Notes: generated from the sequence alone by a model not told the origin. A DNA stretch of 64,000 nucleotides from CAZAPG01 sp964486935 (GCA_964486935.1 CAZAPG010000030.1:20768-84767); one strand, 5' to 3'; positions 32,686 to 41,659 are shown, numbered from the stretch's first letter. Program-made: numbers and translations.

Positions 32686-32714
32686 AACGCCGGCAATCAA
32701 TAGATGCCGGCGTT
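32686..32714 (+). terminator. Terminator-like hairpin after the small membrane protein
   Basis: A 10-bp perfect stem AACGCCGGCA (32686-32695) with TGCCGGCGTT (32705-32714) is followed by only a short T-run. It separates this unit from the deacetylase gene. Confidence 0.5.
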
Positions 32715-32816
32715 TGGGTATGTTGAACCGGGAAATAATTTGCCATATTTTTGGCCTGTGATACTATCACCCAATAAATAAATGCCAATTCAATTAGTTG
32801 GAAGGCGGCAACCTTA

Positions 32817-33842
32817 ATGAAAACCGGCTACGTTTACGAGGAAGTTTTCAACCGGCACAATATGGATGGCCACCCGGAAAACGCCGCGCGGCTCACAGCC
32901 ATTATGAGTTACCTGGCTAAACAAGATATTTTGCCAAAGTTGACCCAGGTTCCCAGCCGGGCCGCCACCCTCAACGAGTTGCAGCGCTGCCACCATCCCC
33001 TGTACATTGAACATGTCGAAGATACCTGCCGTTTTGGCGGCGGTATGCTAGATGCCGATACCTACACTACCCCCCACTCATACAAGGCCGCCGTTCACGC
33101 CGCCGGCGGCCTGATTGAGCTAACGCGGGCTGTGGTGCGGGGAGAATTGGCAAATGGTTTTGCCCTGGTTAGACCCCCCGGCCATCACGCCGTTCCCAGC
33201 CGGGCTATGGGTTTTTGCCTGTTCGGTACGGTAGCCATTGCTGCCCGCGCCGCCCGCATGGATATGGGGCTGGCGCGTGTCGCCGTAGTAGATTTTGATG
33301 TGCATCACGGTAACGGCACGCAGGCCATCCTCAACGAAGACCCCCATATTTTGTTTGTCTCCAGCCACCAATACCCCTTTTACCCCGGCACCGGCGCGCT
33401 TAACGAGATAGGCGTTGGCCGGGCCGAAGGCACTATTGTTAACCTGCCTTTGCCGGTGGCCGTGGGAGATGAGGGCATTAAACAGTTGTACGGCGAAGTT
33501 GTTTTTCCGGCAATTCGCCGTTTTGCGCCGGAGCTAATTCTGGTCTCCGCCGGGTTTGACGCCCACTGGAACGACCCGCTGGCCAATATCGGCCTGACCC
33601 TGACCGGCTACGGCTGGTTGTGCCGGCAGCTTATCGCCCTGGCCGATGAACTGTGCGCCGGCCGAATAGTATTTGTACTGGAAGGCGGCTACAACCTGAA
33701 GGTGCTGGCTTCCGGCGTAGGCAACACCTTTAGGCTGCTAATGGGCAATTCAACCATTGACGACCCGCTGGGCATCTCCCCCTGGCAAGAGCCGGATGTA
33801 TCGAACCTGCTGGCCGCGCTAAAAAAGATTCACAAACTCTGA
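32817..33842 (+). CDS. HDAC-family deacetylase (class II / AcuC-like)
   Basis: The 341-residue zinc amidohydrolase has the arginase/deacetylase fold: HPENAARLTAI, LVRPPGHHAV, the Zn ligands in VVDFDVHHGNGTQ, ILVSAGFDAHWNDPL, and the closing FVLEGGYNLKVLASGV. Bacterial members remove acetyl groups from protein lysines, acetylpolyamines or small molecules; the substrate is unclear. It is a single gene with terminators on both sides. Confidence 0.93.
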   Translation: MKTGYVYEEVFNRHNMDGHPENAARLTAIMSYLAKQDILPKLTQVPSRAATLNELQRCHHPLYIEHVEDTCRFGGGMLDADTYTTPHSYKAAVHAAGGLIELTRAVVRGELANGFALVRPPGHHAVPSRAMGFCLFGTVAIAARAARMDMGLARVAVVDFDVHHGNGTQAILNEDPHILFVSSHQYPFYPGTGALNEIGVGRAEGTIVNLPLPVAVGDEGIKQLYGEVVFPAIRRFAPELILVSAGFDAHWNDPLANIGLTLTGYGWLCRQLIALADELCAGRIVFVLEGGYNLKVLASGVGNTFRLLMGNSTIDDPLGISPWQEPDVSNLLAALKKIHKL

Positions 33843-33920
33843 TTAATTACTACTCATCCGTTTGCAGCTTGCTCCCAAAAAATTATCCCTTATTGAATCT
33901 CAAAAAATTACCGGCGCAGT

Positions 33921-33948
33921 TTGTCTAATTAAATTCTCTGGGTATGAT
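33921..33948 (+). promoter_or_regulatory. Candidate promoter of the glycosidase-like gene
   Basis: TTGTCT (33921-33926) and TATGAT (33943-33948, 5/6) are separated by 16 bp. The predicted start near 33955 gives a ~60-nt leader that contains the alternative hairpins at 33973-34008. Confidence 0.45.
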
Positions 33949-33972
33949 TTTTACTTGTTACAAATTTACCAG

Positions 33973-34008
33973 GCCCCGGCGCAAAATCTGTCGGGGCTAT
34001 TTTGCGCC
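33973..34008 (+). promoter_or_regulatory. Mutually exclusive leader hairpins (attenuator-like)
   Basis: Arm A GCCCCG (33973-33978) pairs with CGGGGC (33992-33997). Arm B GGCGCAAAAT (33978-33987) pairs perfectly with ATTTTGCGCC (33999-34008) and is followed by GAGTTTTT directly before the ATG at 34017. The arms interleave, so only one hairpin can form; hairpin B looks like a terminator. Confidence 0.45.
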
Positions 34009-34016
34009 GAGTTTTT

Positions 34017-35249
34017 ATGAGCCATCACCCCAGAAACCAACAACCCATCAGCGCCGAGCTGGCGGCCATCATTGGGGCCGCTGTTTCTATTGGCCTGATG
34101 GTGATACTAAACTTTATTGTTCAACGCCTGGCAGCGCCCGCCGGGCCGGTTAGCCTGACGCCCTTGCCACAGCCGTTGCATACGCCGGTTGCGGTTCCGG
34201 TAACGCCCACAACTACGCCGCTGCCAGGGTTGACGCCCGGCCAAACGGTTACTTTCACCCCAACCGGCACGCCCAGCCCAACCATAACGCCAACACCCAC
34301 CCCCACGCCAACGCCAACCCTTAATTTGATGACCTGTAACGCCGCCGGTTGCGGGCCGCAGGCCCAGCCCTTGCCAACTGTAGCCTATGATACTAACCTG
34401 CTGCTTAGGGCAGACACGCCCCGGCGCAGGTTTTGCGCGGAATGTCCCCCCAACCAATTTCTTTCCAACCAAGAGCTAAATAGCCTGGTGACCGCCGACC
34501 CGGCCACAATCAAGCAATTGCAGTTAGCGGCTTTGTCGCAACAACCCTACCAGATAGCCCCCGGTCTGGTTTACATTGTGTCTGATTATGTGCATCATGT
34601 GGTGGTTGATTTGGAGCAGCCGGGGTTGAAGCTGCGCAACATCATTCCCCCCATCCCCAATGAGGAGACGCAAAAAGAAATACGCATCACCCCTTCATAC
34701 TGCATGCGCCCGGAATCGCTGTTGATAATGACTGCCGACTATCACGGGCTGGTCGGCTCAAACAAAACCGAGGAGGGGCGCGAGCTATTTTTTCACCTGG
34801 GGCGGGCCGCCCTGTTTGAGCGCGACGGCAAGTTTGATATAGATGTTATCCGCGAGCACGCCGATTTTGCCGCCACCTCCGTATCCTGGGGAGGCGGACC
34901 CATTTTTATGTGGGATGGCAAATATAATTTCAACCCGGAGCAGGAGTGGTTCACCCCCGAAAACCTGGAACACTATCGCACTACGCGCTGGGCAAAATTA
35001 ACCGTTACCGTTTCAGAAGAGCGCAAATATTTGTTTATCAGCGCCTCGTATGGGTTGACGCTTAAAGAGCACGCCGAAAATATTATCAAACTGGCCCAAA
35101 ATTGGGGCATCAAAGCCGACCGGGCCATGCGCTTTGATGGCAGCGAGAGCGCCTATATTGCCATTAAAATGGGTAATTTTATGACGCCAATCCTGGCCCT
35201 GCCGGAGCCGTTAATTGTCAACTGCCTGGCTATCGAGCAAGCGCCCTGA
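34017..35249 (+). CDS. Membrane-anchored phosphodiester-glycosidase-like (NAGPA/DUF2233-type) protein
   Basis: The protein has 410 residues from ATG 34017. One N-terminal membrane helix (about 20-40) is followed by a Thr-Pro stalk (TPTPTPTPT, about residues 80-105) and an extracytoplasmic domain. The C-terminal half resembles the phosphodiester glycosidase family: SVSWGGGPIFMWDGKYN, KLTVTVSEERKYLFISASYGLTLKEHAENIIKLAQNWGIKADRAMRFDGSESAY, where the last part is the DGG-S-like motif with G replaced by S. Such enzymes uncap sugar phosphodiesters. The match is partial, so the activity is tentative. Confidence 0.6.
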   Translation: MSHHPRNQQPISAELAAIIGAAVSIGLMVILNFIVQRLAAPAGPVSLTPLPQPLHTPVAVPVTPTTTPLPGLTPGQTVTFTPTGTPSPTITPTPTPTPTPTLNLMTCNAAGCGPQAQPLPTVAYDTNLLLRADTPRRRFCAECPPNQFLSNQELNSLVTADPATIKQLQLAALSQQPYQIAPGLVYIVSDYVHHVVVDLEQPGLKLRNIIPPIPNEETQKEIRITPSYCMRPESLLIMTADYHGLVGSNKTEEGRELFFHLGRAALFERDGKFDIDVIREHADFAATSVSWGGGPIFMWDGKYNFNPEQEWFTPENLEHYRTTRWAKLTVTVSEERKYLFISASYGLTLKEHAENIIKLAQNWGIKADRAMRFDGSESAYIAIKMGNFMTPILALPEPLIVNCLAIEQAP

Positions 35250-35355
35250 TAAACCTGTTATGTTTTCATTCTGCCCTAATCCTTGGATGATATGGTTTGG
35301 GTAGTTTTTTTGACTGCAACCCTGGCAGTTCTTTAACAACGGAGCGGAGGTAGTT

Positions 35356-37218
35356 ATGGGCTGGAAAACAGTTGAGTACCTGTGGCAATGGCAACTCAAA
35401 AGCTCGCCGGTAGAGCTATGGCCCTATGTGGCCGATACCCAACGCTTTAACCAGGCCACCCGTTTGCCGGCCATCAACTTTACCGAAGAGCCGCTCGATA
35501 CGGGTGGCAGCCGTCGCCTTGGCCAAACCAGCAAATTCGGCGTGTCGGTAGAATACGAGGATTATCCTTTTGAGTGGGTCAGAGAGCAGTGGTTCAGCAA
35601 TTTGCGCGTATTTAAGCGCGGGCCACTGGCTCGCACCTATGCCAAATTAACGCTGGAGCCGAATAGCGGCGGCACGTTGCTAAAATATTATGTTGAAGTA
35701 ACGCCGGCCAACATTGTTGGCTTTGGGGGAATTTTTTACCAGTTTGGCTGGGAAATGCGGCGCAATTTTGAGCGGGTTTTTAAGCAAATTGACGACGCGC
35801 TGCAAAATAAAGTAGAGCAACCATTTTCACTCGGGGTGACGCCTTTAGATAAAACGGCTCAAACCCGGCTGAAAATTTTAACCCAGGAACTGGTAGCCCA
35901 GGGATATCAGTTGCGGTGGGTGCAGCAACTGGCCAACTTGCTCTCGCGCGAAGCCGATGTGAACCTGGCCCGGCTGCGTCCCTATGTGCTGGCTGGCAAG
36001 TGGCAGGCGCCTCGCCGGATGATTTTGGAAATGTTTCTGTCGGCGGCCAAAATTGGGCTGCTGAACATGCGCTGGGATTTGATGTGCCCGCTCTGCCGGG
36101 GAGCCAAATACACCGCCGCTTCCCTGGATGAAGTTCGCAAGGGCGTTCATTGCCCCACCTGTAATATTGATTTTGAAACCAACTTTTCTGAAAACGTTGA
36201 GCTGACCTTTACCCCCCATCCCCAAATTCGCGCGGTTTATGATGACTCGTACTGCATCGGCGGCCCAATGGTAACGCCTCATATTCTGGTTCACCAGATT
36301 TTGCAGCCGGGCGAAACGCGCGCGCTGTCGCCGGTCAACCTGAAATCCGGCGAATTTCGGCTGCGCTCGCAGCGTCCCGGCGTCGAAACCCGGCTAACGC
36401 TCAACGACTCCAAAAACTGTTGCGTCACCGGTCTGGCGGTTACGGTTGATGAGGCAGCCATTCACGCTTCGGCGCAATGCGTTCCCCAACCAAATCACTC
36501 CCCACACCCAGATAATGACCAGCCCTTTGAGTTAATCCTGTCCAACACGGCCCCATATGTACAGCGTATTTTTATTGAGCAATCTGCCTGGTATACCAGC
36601 GCCGTTACGGCGGCCCAGGTAACCAGCCTGCAACATTTTCGCGACCTGTTTAGCGATGCCGTGCTGCGCCCCGGCGAAGAAATTGGCATTCAGGGGATGA
36701 CCATACTTTTTTCTGACCTGGTGGGGTCTACGGCTATGTACAACCGTTGGGGCGATGCGCCCTCTTACGCCCTGGTGCGCAACCAGTTTTCGTTTTTGCA
36801 GCGCATTGTGCGAGAGCACGAAGGAGCCATTGTAAAAACCATTGGCGATGCCATTATGGCCGCCTTTGTTGAACCGGCCAGGGGGGTGGCGGCGGCGCTG
36901 GCTATTCAAAAAGAAATAGACTTGTTCAACGCCAACTCGCCCGATAAATTGACCATTAAATTGGGGCTGCACTACGGACCCTGTATTGCGGTTAATCTCA
37001 ACGGGCGCCTGGATTATTTTGGCGCTACCGTCAACCTGGCCGCCCGGCTAGAGGGTCAAAGCAGGGGAGGCGATGTAGTAATTTCTGAAAAACTGCGCCA
37101 GGACCCGGCTGTTGATGAATTGTTAAAATCTATGCCGCTTCGGGTAATGCAATTTGAAACCGCCGTTAAAGGCTTTGATGAGCATTTTTGTTTATACCGC
37201 CTGAGCCTGGCCGGGTAG
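35356..37218 (+). CDS. Class III adenylate/guanylate cyclase with SRPBCC and DUF5939-like domains
   Basis: The protein has 620 residues. Residues 1-155 form a SRPBCC/START-like domain (WQWQLKSSPVELWPYVADTQRFN). Residues ~165-440 resemble DUF5939, including a zinc-ribbon pair CPLC and CPTC at about 255 and 275. The cyclase domain (about 450-615) has MTILFSDLVGSTAMYNRWGD and VKTIGDAIMAAF with both metal aspartates, and DYFGATVNLAARLEG with the transition-state Asn-Arg region. There is no transmembrane helix, so it is cytoplasmic. It probably makes cAMP in response to a ligand bound by the N-terminal domain. GGAGG precedes the ATG. Confidence 0.88.
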   Translation: MGWKTVEYLWQWQLKSSPVELWPYVADTQRFNQATRLPAINFTEEPLDTGGSRRLGQTSKFGVSVEYEDYPFEWVREQWFSNLRVFKRGPLARTYAKLTLEPNSGGTLLKYYVEVTPANIVGFGGIFYQFGWEMRRNFERVFKQIDDALQNKVEQPFSLGVTPLDKTAQTRLKILTQELVAQGYQLRWVQQLANLLSREADVNLARLRPYVLAGKWQAPRRMILEMFLSAAKIGLLNMRWDLMCPLCRGAKYTAASLDEVRKGVHCPTCNIDFETNFSENVELTFTPHPQIRAVYDDSYCIGGPMVTPHILVHQILQPGETRALSPVNLKSGEFRLRSQRPGVETRLTLNDSKNCCVTGLAVTVDEAAIHASAQCVPQPNHSPHPDNDQPFELILSNTAPYVQRIFIEQSAWYTSAVTAAQVTSLQHFRDLFSDAVLRPGEEIGIQGMTILFSDLVGSTAMYNRWGDAPSYALVRNQFSFLQRIVREHEGAIVKTIGDAIMAAFVEPARGVAAALAIQKEIDLFNANSPDKLTIKLGLHYGPCIAVNLNGRLDYFGATVNLAARLEGQSRGGDVVISEKLRQDPAVDELLKSMPLRVMQFETAVKGFDEHFCLYRLSLAG

Positions 37219-37226
37219 AAAGCCAT

Positions 37227-37272
37227 AAAAAAAAGAAAACCCTCTGGGCCAATTTGCGCCAGAGGGTTTTTT
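37227..37272. terminator. Bidirectional terminator between the cyclase gene and hppA
   Basis: A 12-bp perfect stem AAAACCCTCTGG (37236-37247) with CCAGAGGGTTTT (37259-37270) is flanked by A-runs and T-runs. It ends the two convergent genes. Confidence 0.9.
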
Positions 37273-37289
37273 GGTTGGATTAATTGGGG

Positions 37290-39617
37290 TTAGCCGCCAA
37301 TCAACAAACCAAGCAGCCCGGCCCCGTTATCCAGGGCGACAACCAGCCCGGCAAACACAATTGAAACCATCGACATCAACTTGATTAAGATGTTGAGCGA
37401 CGGGCCGGTTGTATCCTTAAATGGGTCGCCGACAGTATCGCCCACCACGGTAGCTTTGTGAGAAGGCGAACCTTTACCCCCGTGCGCGCCTTTTTCAATA
37501 TGCTTTTTGGCATTATCCCAGGCCCCGCCGGAGTTGGCCATCATCACGGCCACCACAAAACCGGTGGTCAGCCCGCCGGCCAGCAGCCCCAACACGCCGG
37601 CCACGCCAAACAAAATGCCCACCACAACGGGCACGGCAATAGCCAGCGCCGAGGGCGCGACCATCTCTTTTTGAGCGCCGGCGGTGCTGATAGCCACACA
37701 CAGGGCATAATCGGGCCGTTCTGTGCCTTCCAGAATGCCGGGTTTTTCTTTGAACTGGCGGCGAACTTCCTGCACCATCGAGCCGGCGGCCCGGCCTACG
37801 GCGCTCATCGTCATTGCCGAGAAGTAGAAAACGGTCATTGCCCCGGCAAATATGCCAATGAGCACGGCCGGGTTCAGCAGCGACACGTCGTAGAACTGGG
37901 TAAACTCAACCAGCCGCATTTGTGAAGTGGCAAGAACATCACCATTGACTGTTAATTGGGGCACGCCGGCCTGCACCAAACTGGCCCGCACCTGCTCCAG
38001 ATAAGAAGCCAGCAGCGCCAGCGCCGTTAAAGCCGCCGAGCCGATGGCAAAACCCTTACCGGTAGCGGCGGTGGTGTTGCCAACCGCATCGAGCTGGTCG
38101 GTGCGCTGCCGCACTTCGGGGGGCAGGTGGGCCATTTCGGCATTGCCGCCGGCGTTATCGGCAATGGGGCCGTAGGCATCGGTGGCCAGGGTTAACCCCA
38201 GCGTCGAGAGCATACTCACCGCGGCCAGGGCCACGCCATACAGCCCCATCAGGGTGCTTTGCGCGCCGCCGGTTGCGTAAAAACTCAAGGCAATGCCAAT
38301 AACCACCGCCACCACGGGAATGCCCGTCGAGCGCATCCCCACGGCCAGGCCGGCAATAATGACTGTGGCGGGGCCGGTTTCGCCCTGGTCGGCAATGCTT
38401 TTGGTGGGGGCGTATTCATCGGAGGTGTAATATTCGGTGGCCCGGCCAATCACCTCGCCGACTACCAGGCCAATGATTACGGCTACCAAAAATGTCCAGG
38501 AGAGGCCCAGCACCAAAATAATAGGAACCGCCGCAATCGCAATCAGCACAGAGCTGATGGTGATGCTTCTGGTTAAAGCGCCCATCAGGTCGCCCATGGT
38601 GGCGTCTTCTTTGGTGCGAACCATGTAGATGCCTACAATTGATAGCACCACGCCCACCGCGGCAATGGCCATTGGCGCGGCCAAAAATCTAAGCTGCATT
38701 TGAAACACGCTAAACCCCTGCAAAATCGAAGGGTTGCTGGCCGCCACCGTAGCTACAGCCGCCACGCCCAGCGCGCCGGCGGCGCGTATGGAGCCAATAT
38801 AAGACTCGTACAGGTCGGCGCCCATCCCGGCTACATCGCCCACGTTGTCGCCCACGTTATCGGCAATGGTGGCCGGGTTGCGGGGGTCATCTTCGGGAAT
38901 GCCGGCTTCAACTTTGCCGACCAGGTCGGCCCCTACATCGGCGGCTTTGGTATAAATGCCGCCGCCCACGCGGGCAAACAGGGCCTGGGTTGAGGCGCCC
39001 ATGGCCGCGCTGAGCATGATAACGGTAATTTGAGCCAGGTCGAGCGAGGTTAAAAAATAAAGACCGGCAAACCACAGGCTGCTATCCAGCAGGGCAAAAC
39101 CCACCACCGACAGCCCCATGACGGCGCCGGCCCGAAAGGCAACCTGCAGGCCGTCGTTCAAACTTTGCCGGGCAGCATTGGCCGTGCGGGCCGAGGCGTT
39201 GGTGGCTGTTTTCATGCCAATATAGCCGCACAAGGCCGAAAAGAATCCGCCGGTAACAAAGGCAAATGGCACAATATAACTTTGAATCCCAAAAACGCTC
39301 ATAATGAGCAAAATAACAAATAAGACCGCAAAAACAATTCCCACAATTCTATACTGGCGGCTAAGGTAGGCCATTGCGCCCTCTCGCACGGCCTGGGCAA
39401 TTTCAATCATTCGCTCGGTGCCTTCCTCGCGTTTAACCACCGAATTGTAAAGCAAATAAGCTACTACCAGCGCAATAATGGCTCCAACCGGCGTTAGCCA
39501 CCACAGCCACGGCAAGGTTTCTCGGCCTTGTTGGGCTGCGGGCGCGGCCAATACAGCGGGTGCGGTAGCTAATGCTACAGCTAACGACGCAAATATTATC
39601 GCTAAACGGCGCGTCAT
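37290..39617 (-). CDS. hppA: Membrane-bound ion-translocating pyrophosphatase, predicted K+-dependent
   Basis: The 775-residue, ~16-helix enzyme couples PPi hydrolysis to H+ or Na+ export. The substrate loops are DVGADLVGKVEAGIPEDDPRNPATIADNVGDNVGDVAGMGADLYESY, ATDAYGPIADNAGGNAEM and the C-terminal KATVVGDTVGDPFKDTTGPSLNILIK. The GNTTAATGKG segment has Ala and Gly where K+-independent enzymes have Lys/Thr, which predicts K+ dependence. Ion selectivity (H+ or Na+) cannot be told by eye. The start at 39617 is set by AGGAGG seven bases upstream; a first ATG six codons earlier contains that SD. Confidence 0.96.
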   Translation of the reverse strand: MTRRLAIIFASLAVALATAPAVLAAPAAQQGRETLPWLWWLTPVGAIIALVVAYLLYNSVVKREEGTERMIEIAQAVREGAMAYLSRQYRIVGIVFAVLFVILLIMSVFGIQSYIVPFAFVTGGFFSALCGYIGMKTATNASARTANAARQSLNDGLQVAFRAGAVMGLSVVGFALLDSSLWFAGLYFLTSLDLAQITVIMLSAAMGASTQALFARVGGGIYTKAADVGADLVGKVEAGIPEDDPRNPATIADNVGDNVGDVAGMGADLYESYIGSIRAAGALGVAAVATVAASNPSILQGFSVFQMQLRFLAAPMAIAAVGVVLSIVGIYMVRTKEDATMGDLMGALTRSITISSVLIAIAAVPIILVLGLSWTFLVAVIIGLVVGEVIGRATEYYTSDEYAPTKSIADQGETGPATVIIAGLAVGMRSTGIPVVAVVIGIALSFYATGGAQSTLMGLYGVALAAVSMLSTLGLTLATDAYGPIADNAGGNAEMAHLPPEVRQRTDQLDAVGNTTAATGKGFAIGSAALTALALLASYLEQVRASLVQAGVPQLTVNGDVLATSQMRLVEFTQFYDVSLLNPAVLIGIFAGAMTVFYFSAMTMSAVGRAAGSMVQEVRRQFKEKPGILEGTERPDYALCVAISTAGAQKEMVAPSALAIAVPVVVGILFGVAGVLGLLAGGLTTGFVVAVMMANSGGAWDNAKKHIEKGAHGGKGSPSHKATVVGDTVGDPFKDTTGPSLNILIKLMSMVSIVFAGLVVALDNGAGLLGLLIGG

Positions 39618-39744
39618 AGAATCCCTCCTTGTCATAATATTCTGATTTTGATGTTGTTATTATATGTTACTAAGGCACAGCAGTTATAGTTGTGGGCTGA
39701 TTACGTTTTTGATTTTAGATGTTGCTCTCCTGCCGAGGGGTCAC

Positions 39745-39836
39745 AAAAAAAGGCTTCGCCTAATTGCGAAGCCAGGGGCTTACATAATTTGCAAAGGCAA
39801 AAAACCTTTGGGCGGGTGTAGGCCCCATTGCCGACT
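39745..39836 (-). ncRNA. Candidate ~90-nt structured RNA or leader upstream of hppA
   Basis: On the minus strand a strong promoter (39842-39869) would start a transcript near 39836. It folds into several pairings: GGC/GCC around a long loop, AAAGG/CCUUU, and GGGGC with a downstream GCCCC. It ends at a textbook terminator, GGCTTCGC (39752-39759) with GCGAAGCC (39766-39773) and a U7 run (39745-39751). It lies 128 bp before hppA, so it may be a free small RNA or a riboswitch-like leader. The order GGCAAUGGGGCC then CGCCCAAA is reminiscent of fluoride (crcB) aptamers but has an insertion and lacks the conserved GAUG, so that label is not claimed. Confidence 0.5.
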
Positions 39837-39841
39837 AACCC

Positions 39842-39869
39842 ATTGTAATGAGTTCTGACCAATTGTCAA
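39842..39869 (-). promoter_or_regulatory. Strong sigma-70-type promoter upstream of hppA
   Basis: On the minus strand a perfect TTGACA (39864-39869) lies 16 bp upstream of TACAAT (39842-39847, 5/6). A second possible hppA promoter with a perfect -10 TATAAT lies at 39659-39664, downstream of the terminator. The rest of the 413-bp gap up to the ABC gene shows nothing else. Confidence 0.6.
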
Positions 39870-40030
39870 ACCCATTTGTGCAAAATTGAACGATTGGCCG
39901 GCCTGTAATTTTTCTGGCGACATGCTTAATGTCAATTTAATCTGTAGACCGTATTATGGTCAAGCAGAGGGGCGTTGCCTCCAATAATAAAATTGTTGGG
40001 AGGGCGCCCGTTCTTCTTTTGGTAAGGTAT

Positions 40031-40960
40031 ATGTTGATTCAGGTTGAAAATTTTACCAAAAAATATGGCAACCGGGTTGCCGTTCAAAATATTACCTTTT
40101 GGGTTAACCAAGGGGAGATATTTGGTGTTTTGGGGCCAAAAGGTTCGGGCAAAACCACTATTATGCGGGTGCTGGCCGGCTATACCTCTCCCTCTGATGG
40201 TAATGTAACGGTAGCGGGTTATGATGTTTTAACCCACAGCGCCGAGGTGTGCAAACAGATTGGTTATTTGCCGGCAACCGTATCGTTGTATACGGATATG
40301 AGATTGCGCCATTATCTGGATTTTGTAGCTAAACTCAGGCAGATATCTGCCAGAGATGAGCGCATATCTGAAATTATGGAACAATTCAGCCTGACCCCCC
40401 ACGCCCAAACGTTTATTGGCAAACTGCCCAAGGGAGTTCGCCGGCGCGTTGGCCTTGCCCAGGCCGTGTTGCACCGGCCCAAAATACTCATTTTAGATGA
40501 ACCAACCGCCGGACTCGACCCGGTTGAAATTGTTAAAATTCACCAGTTGATTAAACTATTAGGGCAAAGCCATACCATCCTGTTGAGCACGCGCGCGCTA
40601 TCCGAGGCGGAGCGAATTTGTCATCGGGTGTTGTTGCTTGACAGGGGGCGAAACGTGGCCCAGGAAACCCCCGACCGGCTGGTGACTCGCCTGGATGGCG
40701 GTCAAACAATTAGATTACAAGTCGCGGCTGCTCCTTCAAATGCGGCTGAAATGTTGCAGGCCCTGGATGGCATCAACAAAGTTTCTGCGGTAGGGTTTGG
40801 CAAGTTTGATATTGAGTGTAATTGTGGTGTTGAATGTCGCCCTGCTGTGGCCAAACTGGTAGTGGAACAGGGGTGGGGTTTGCTGGAGCTACAGGTAGTG
40901 GATGCCAGCCTGGAAGATATCTCGGTAGAATTGACGACCGACCCCCAAGTAGCGGTATGA
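40031..40960 (+). CDS. GldA-like ABC transporter ATPase with altered catalytic motifs
   Basis: The 309-residue nucleotide-binding subunit has Walker A GPKGSGKTT and Walker B ILILDEPTAGLDP, both intact. The signature reads LPKGVRRRVGLAQAV (GldA-like proteins usually LSKGxRQRVGLA), the Q-loop region reads IGYLPATVSLY (no Gln or Glu) and the switch region reads LLSTRALSEAE, where His is normally found after ST. ATP binding looks possible but hydrolysis may be weak. The ATG at 40031 is preferred; the 25 upstream codons have no family sequence. Its stop overlaps the permease start (ATGA). Confidence 0.85.
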   Translation: MLIQVENFTKKYGNRVAVQNITFWVNQGEIFGVLGPKGSGKTTIMRVLAGYTSPSDGNVTVAGYDVLTHSAEVCKQIGYLPATVSLYTDMRLRHYLDFVAKLRQISARDERISEIMEQFSLTPHAQTFIGKLPKGVRRRVGLAQAVLHRPKILILDEPTAGLDPVEIVKIHQLIKLLGQSHTILLSTRALSEAERICHRVLLLDRGRNVAQETPDRLVTRLDGGQTIRLQVAAAPSNAAEMLQALDGINKVSAVGFGKFDIECNCGVECRPAVAKLVVEQGWGLLELQVVDASLEDISVELTTDPQVAV

Positions 40961-41658
40961 ATGTGCTAACCATAACCCACCGTGAGCTTGTTGTATTTTT
41001 TACCTCCCCGTTTGTTTACATAATTTCGGCAGCCTTCCTGTTTATCACCGGATTGATTTTCTTTTTTACCGTAACTATGCATAATGTGGCTACACTTACC
41101 CAGGTATTCAATGGAATTAGTGTCGCTTTATTGTTTGTGGCGCCGCTGTTTACCATGCCGTTGCTTTCAAAAGAGTTTCAGGCAGGAACTATGGAATTAT
41201 TGCTGACAACCCCCACCAGAGATTGGGAGGTGGTAGTTGGTAAATTTCTGGCCGCTTTTCTGTTTTTTGCCATTCTTATAACGCCCACGCTAATTTACCT
41301 GCTGATGCTTGCTGGTTTTGGCCGGCCCGACCTGCCGGTGACGCTATCGGGTTATTTGGGCGTTTTGCTGCTTGGCATGATGTTAATTGGCCTGGGTATT
41401 TTGGCTTCGGCGCTGGCAACCAGCCAAATGATGGCCGCGGCCCTGGCGGTTGGCTTCTCCTTGCTCTTCTGGTTGGTGGGCAGTCTTGGCAGCGCCATCG
41501 AGGGAAATTTTGGGTTTGTTTTAACTTACCTTTCGTTTCAGGAACATTTTGCGGATTTTGTTTCGGGCCTGATTACGACCAATAATGTGATATACTTTTT
41601 GAGCGTGGCAACGGGCGCCTTGTTTATTGCCACGCAGGTGCTTCAGGTTCGGAGATAG
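40957..41658 (+). CDS. ABC-2 type permease, GldF-like
   Basis: The 234-residue protein has six membrane segments. The family signature LTITHRELVVFFTSPFVYIISAAFLFITGLIFF starts it and LLFVAPLFTMPLLSKEFQAGTMELLLTTPTRDWEVVVGKFLAAFLF marks the cytoplasmic loop. In Bacteroidetes GldA/F/G support gliding, but in other phyla this triad exports unknown substrates. It is translationally coupled with the ATPase upstream and one base from the next gene. Confidence 0.9.
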   Translation: MNVLTITHRELVVFFTSPFVYIISAAFLFITGLIFFFTVTMHNVATLTQVFNGISVALLFVAPLFTMPLLSKEFQAGTMELLLTTPTRDWEVVVGKFLAAFLFFAILITPTLIYLLMLAGFGRPDLPVTLSGYLGVLLLGMMLIGLGILASALATSQMMAAALAVGFSLLFWLVGSLGSAIEGNFGFVLTYLSFQEHFADFVSGLITTNNVIYFLSVATGALFIATQVLQVRR

Positions 41659-41659
41659 A

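Noticed and set aside
33973..34008. H-type pseudoknot riboswitch
   Set aside because: The arms interleave, but the connecting loops are 0 and 1 nt, too short to cross 10-bp and 6-bp stems. The arms must be alternatives.
39745..39836. Firm call as a fluoride riboswitch
   Set aside because: Key conserved positions differ and a 5-6 nt insertion breaks the first hairpin, so the class is left open.
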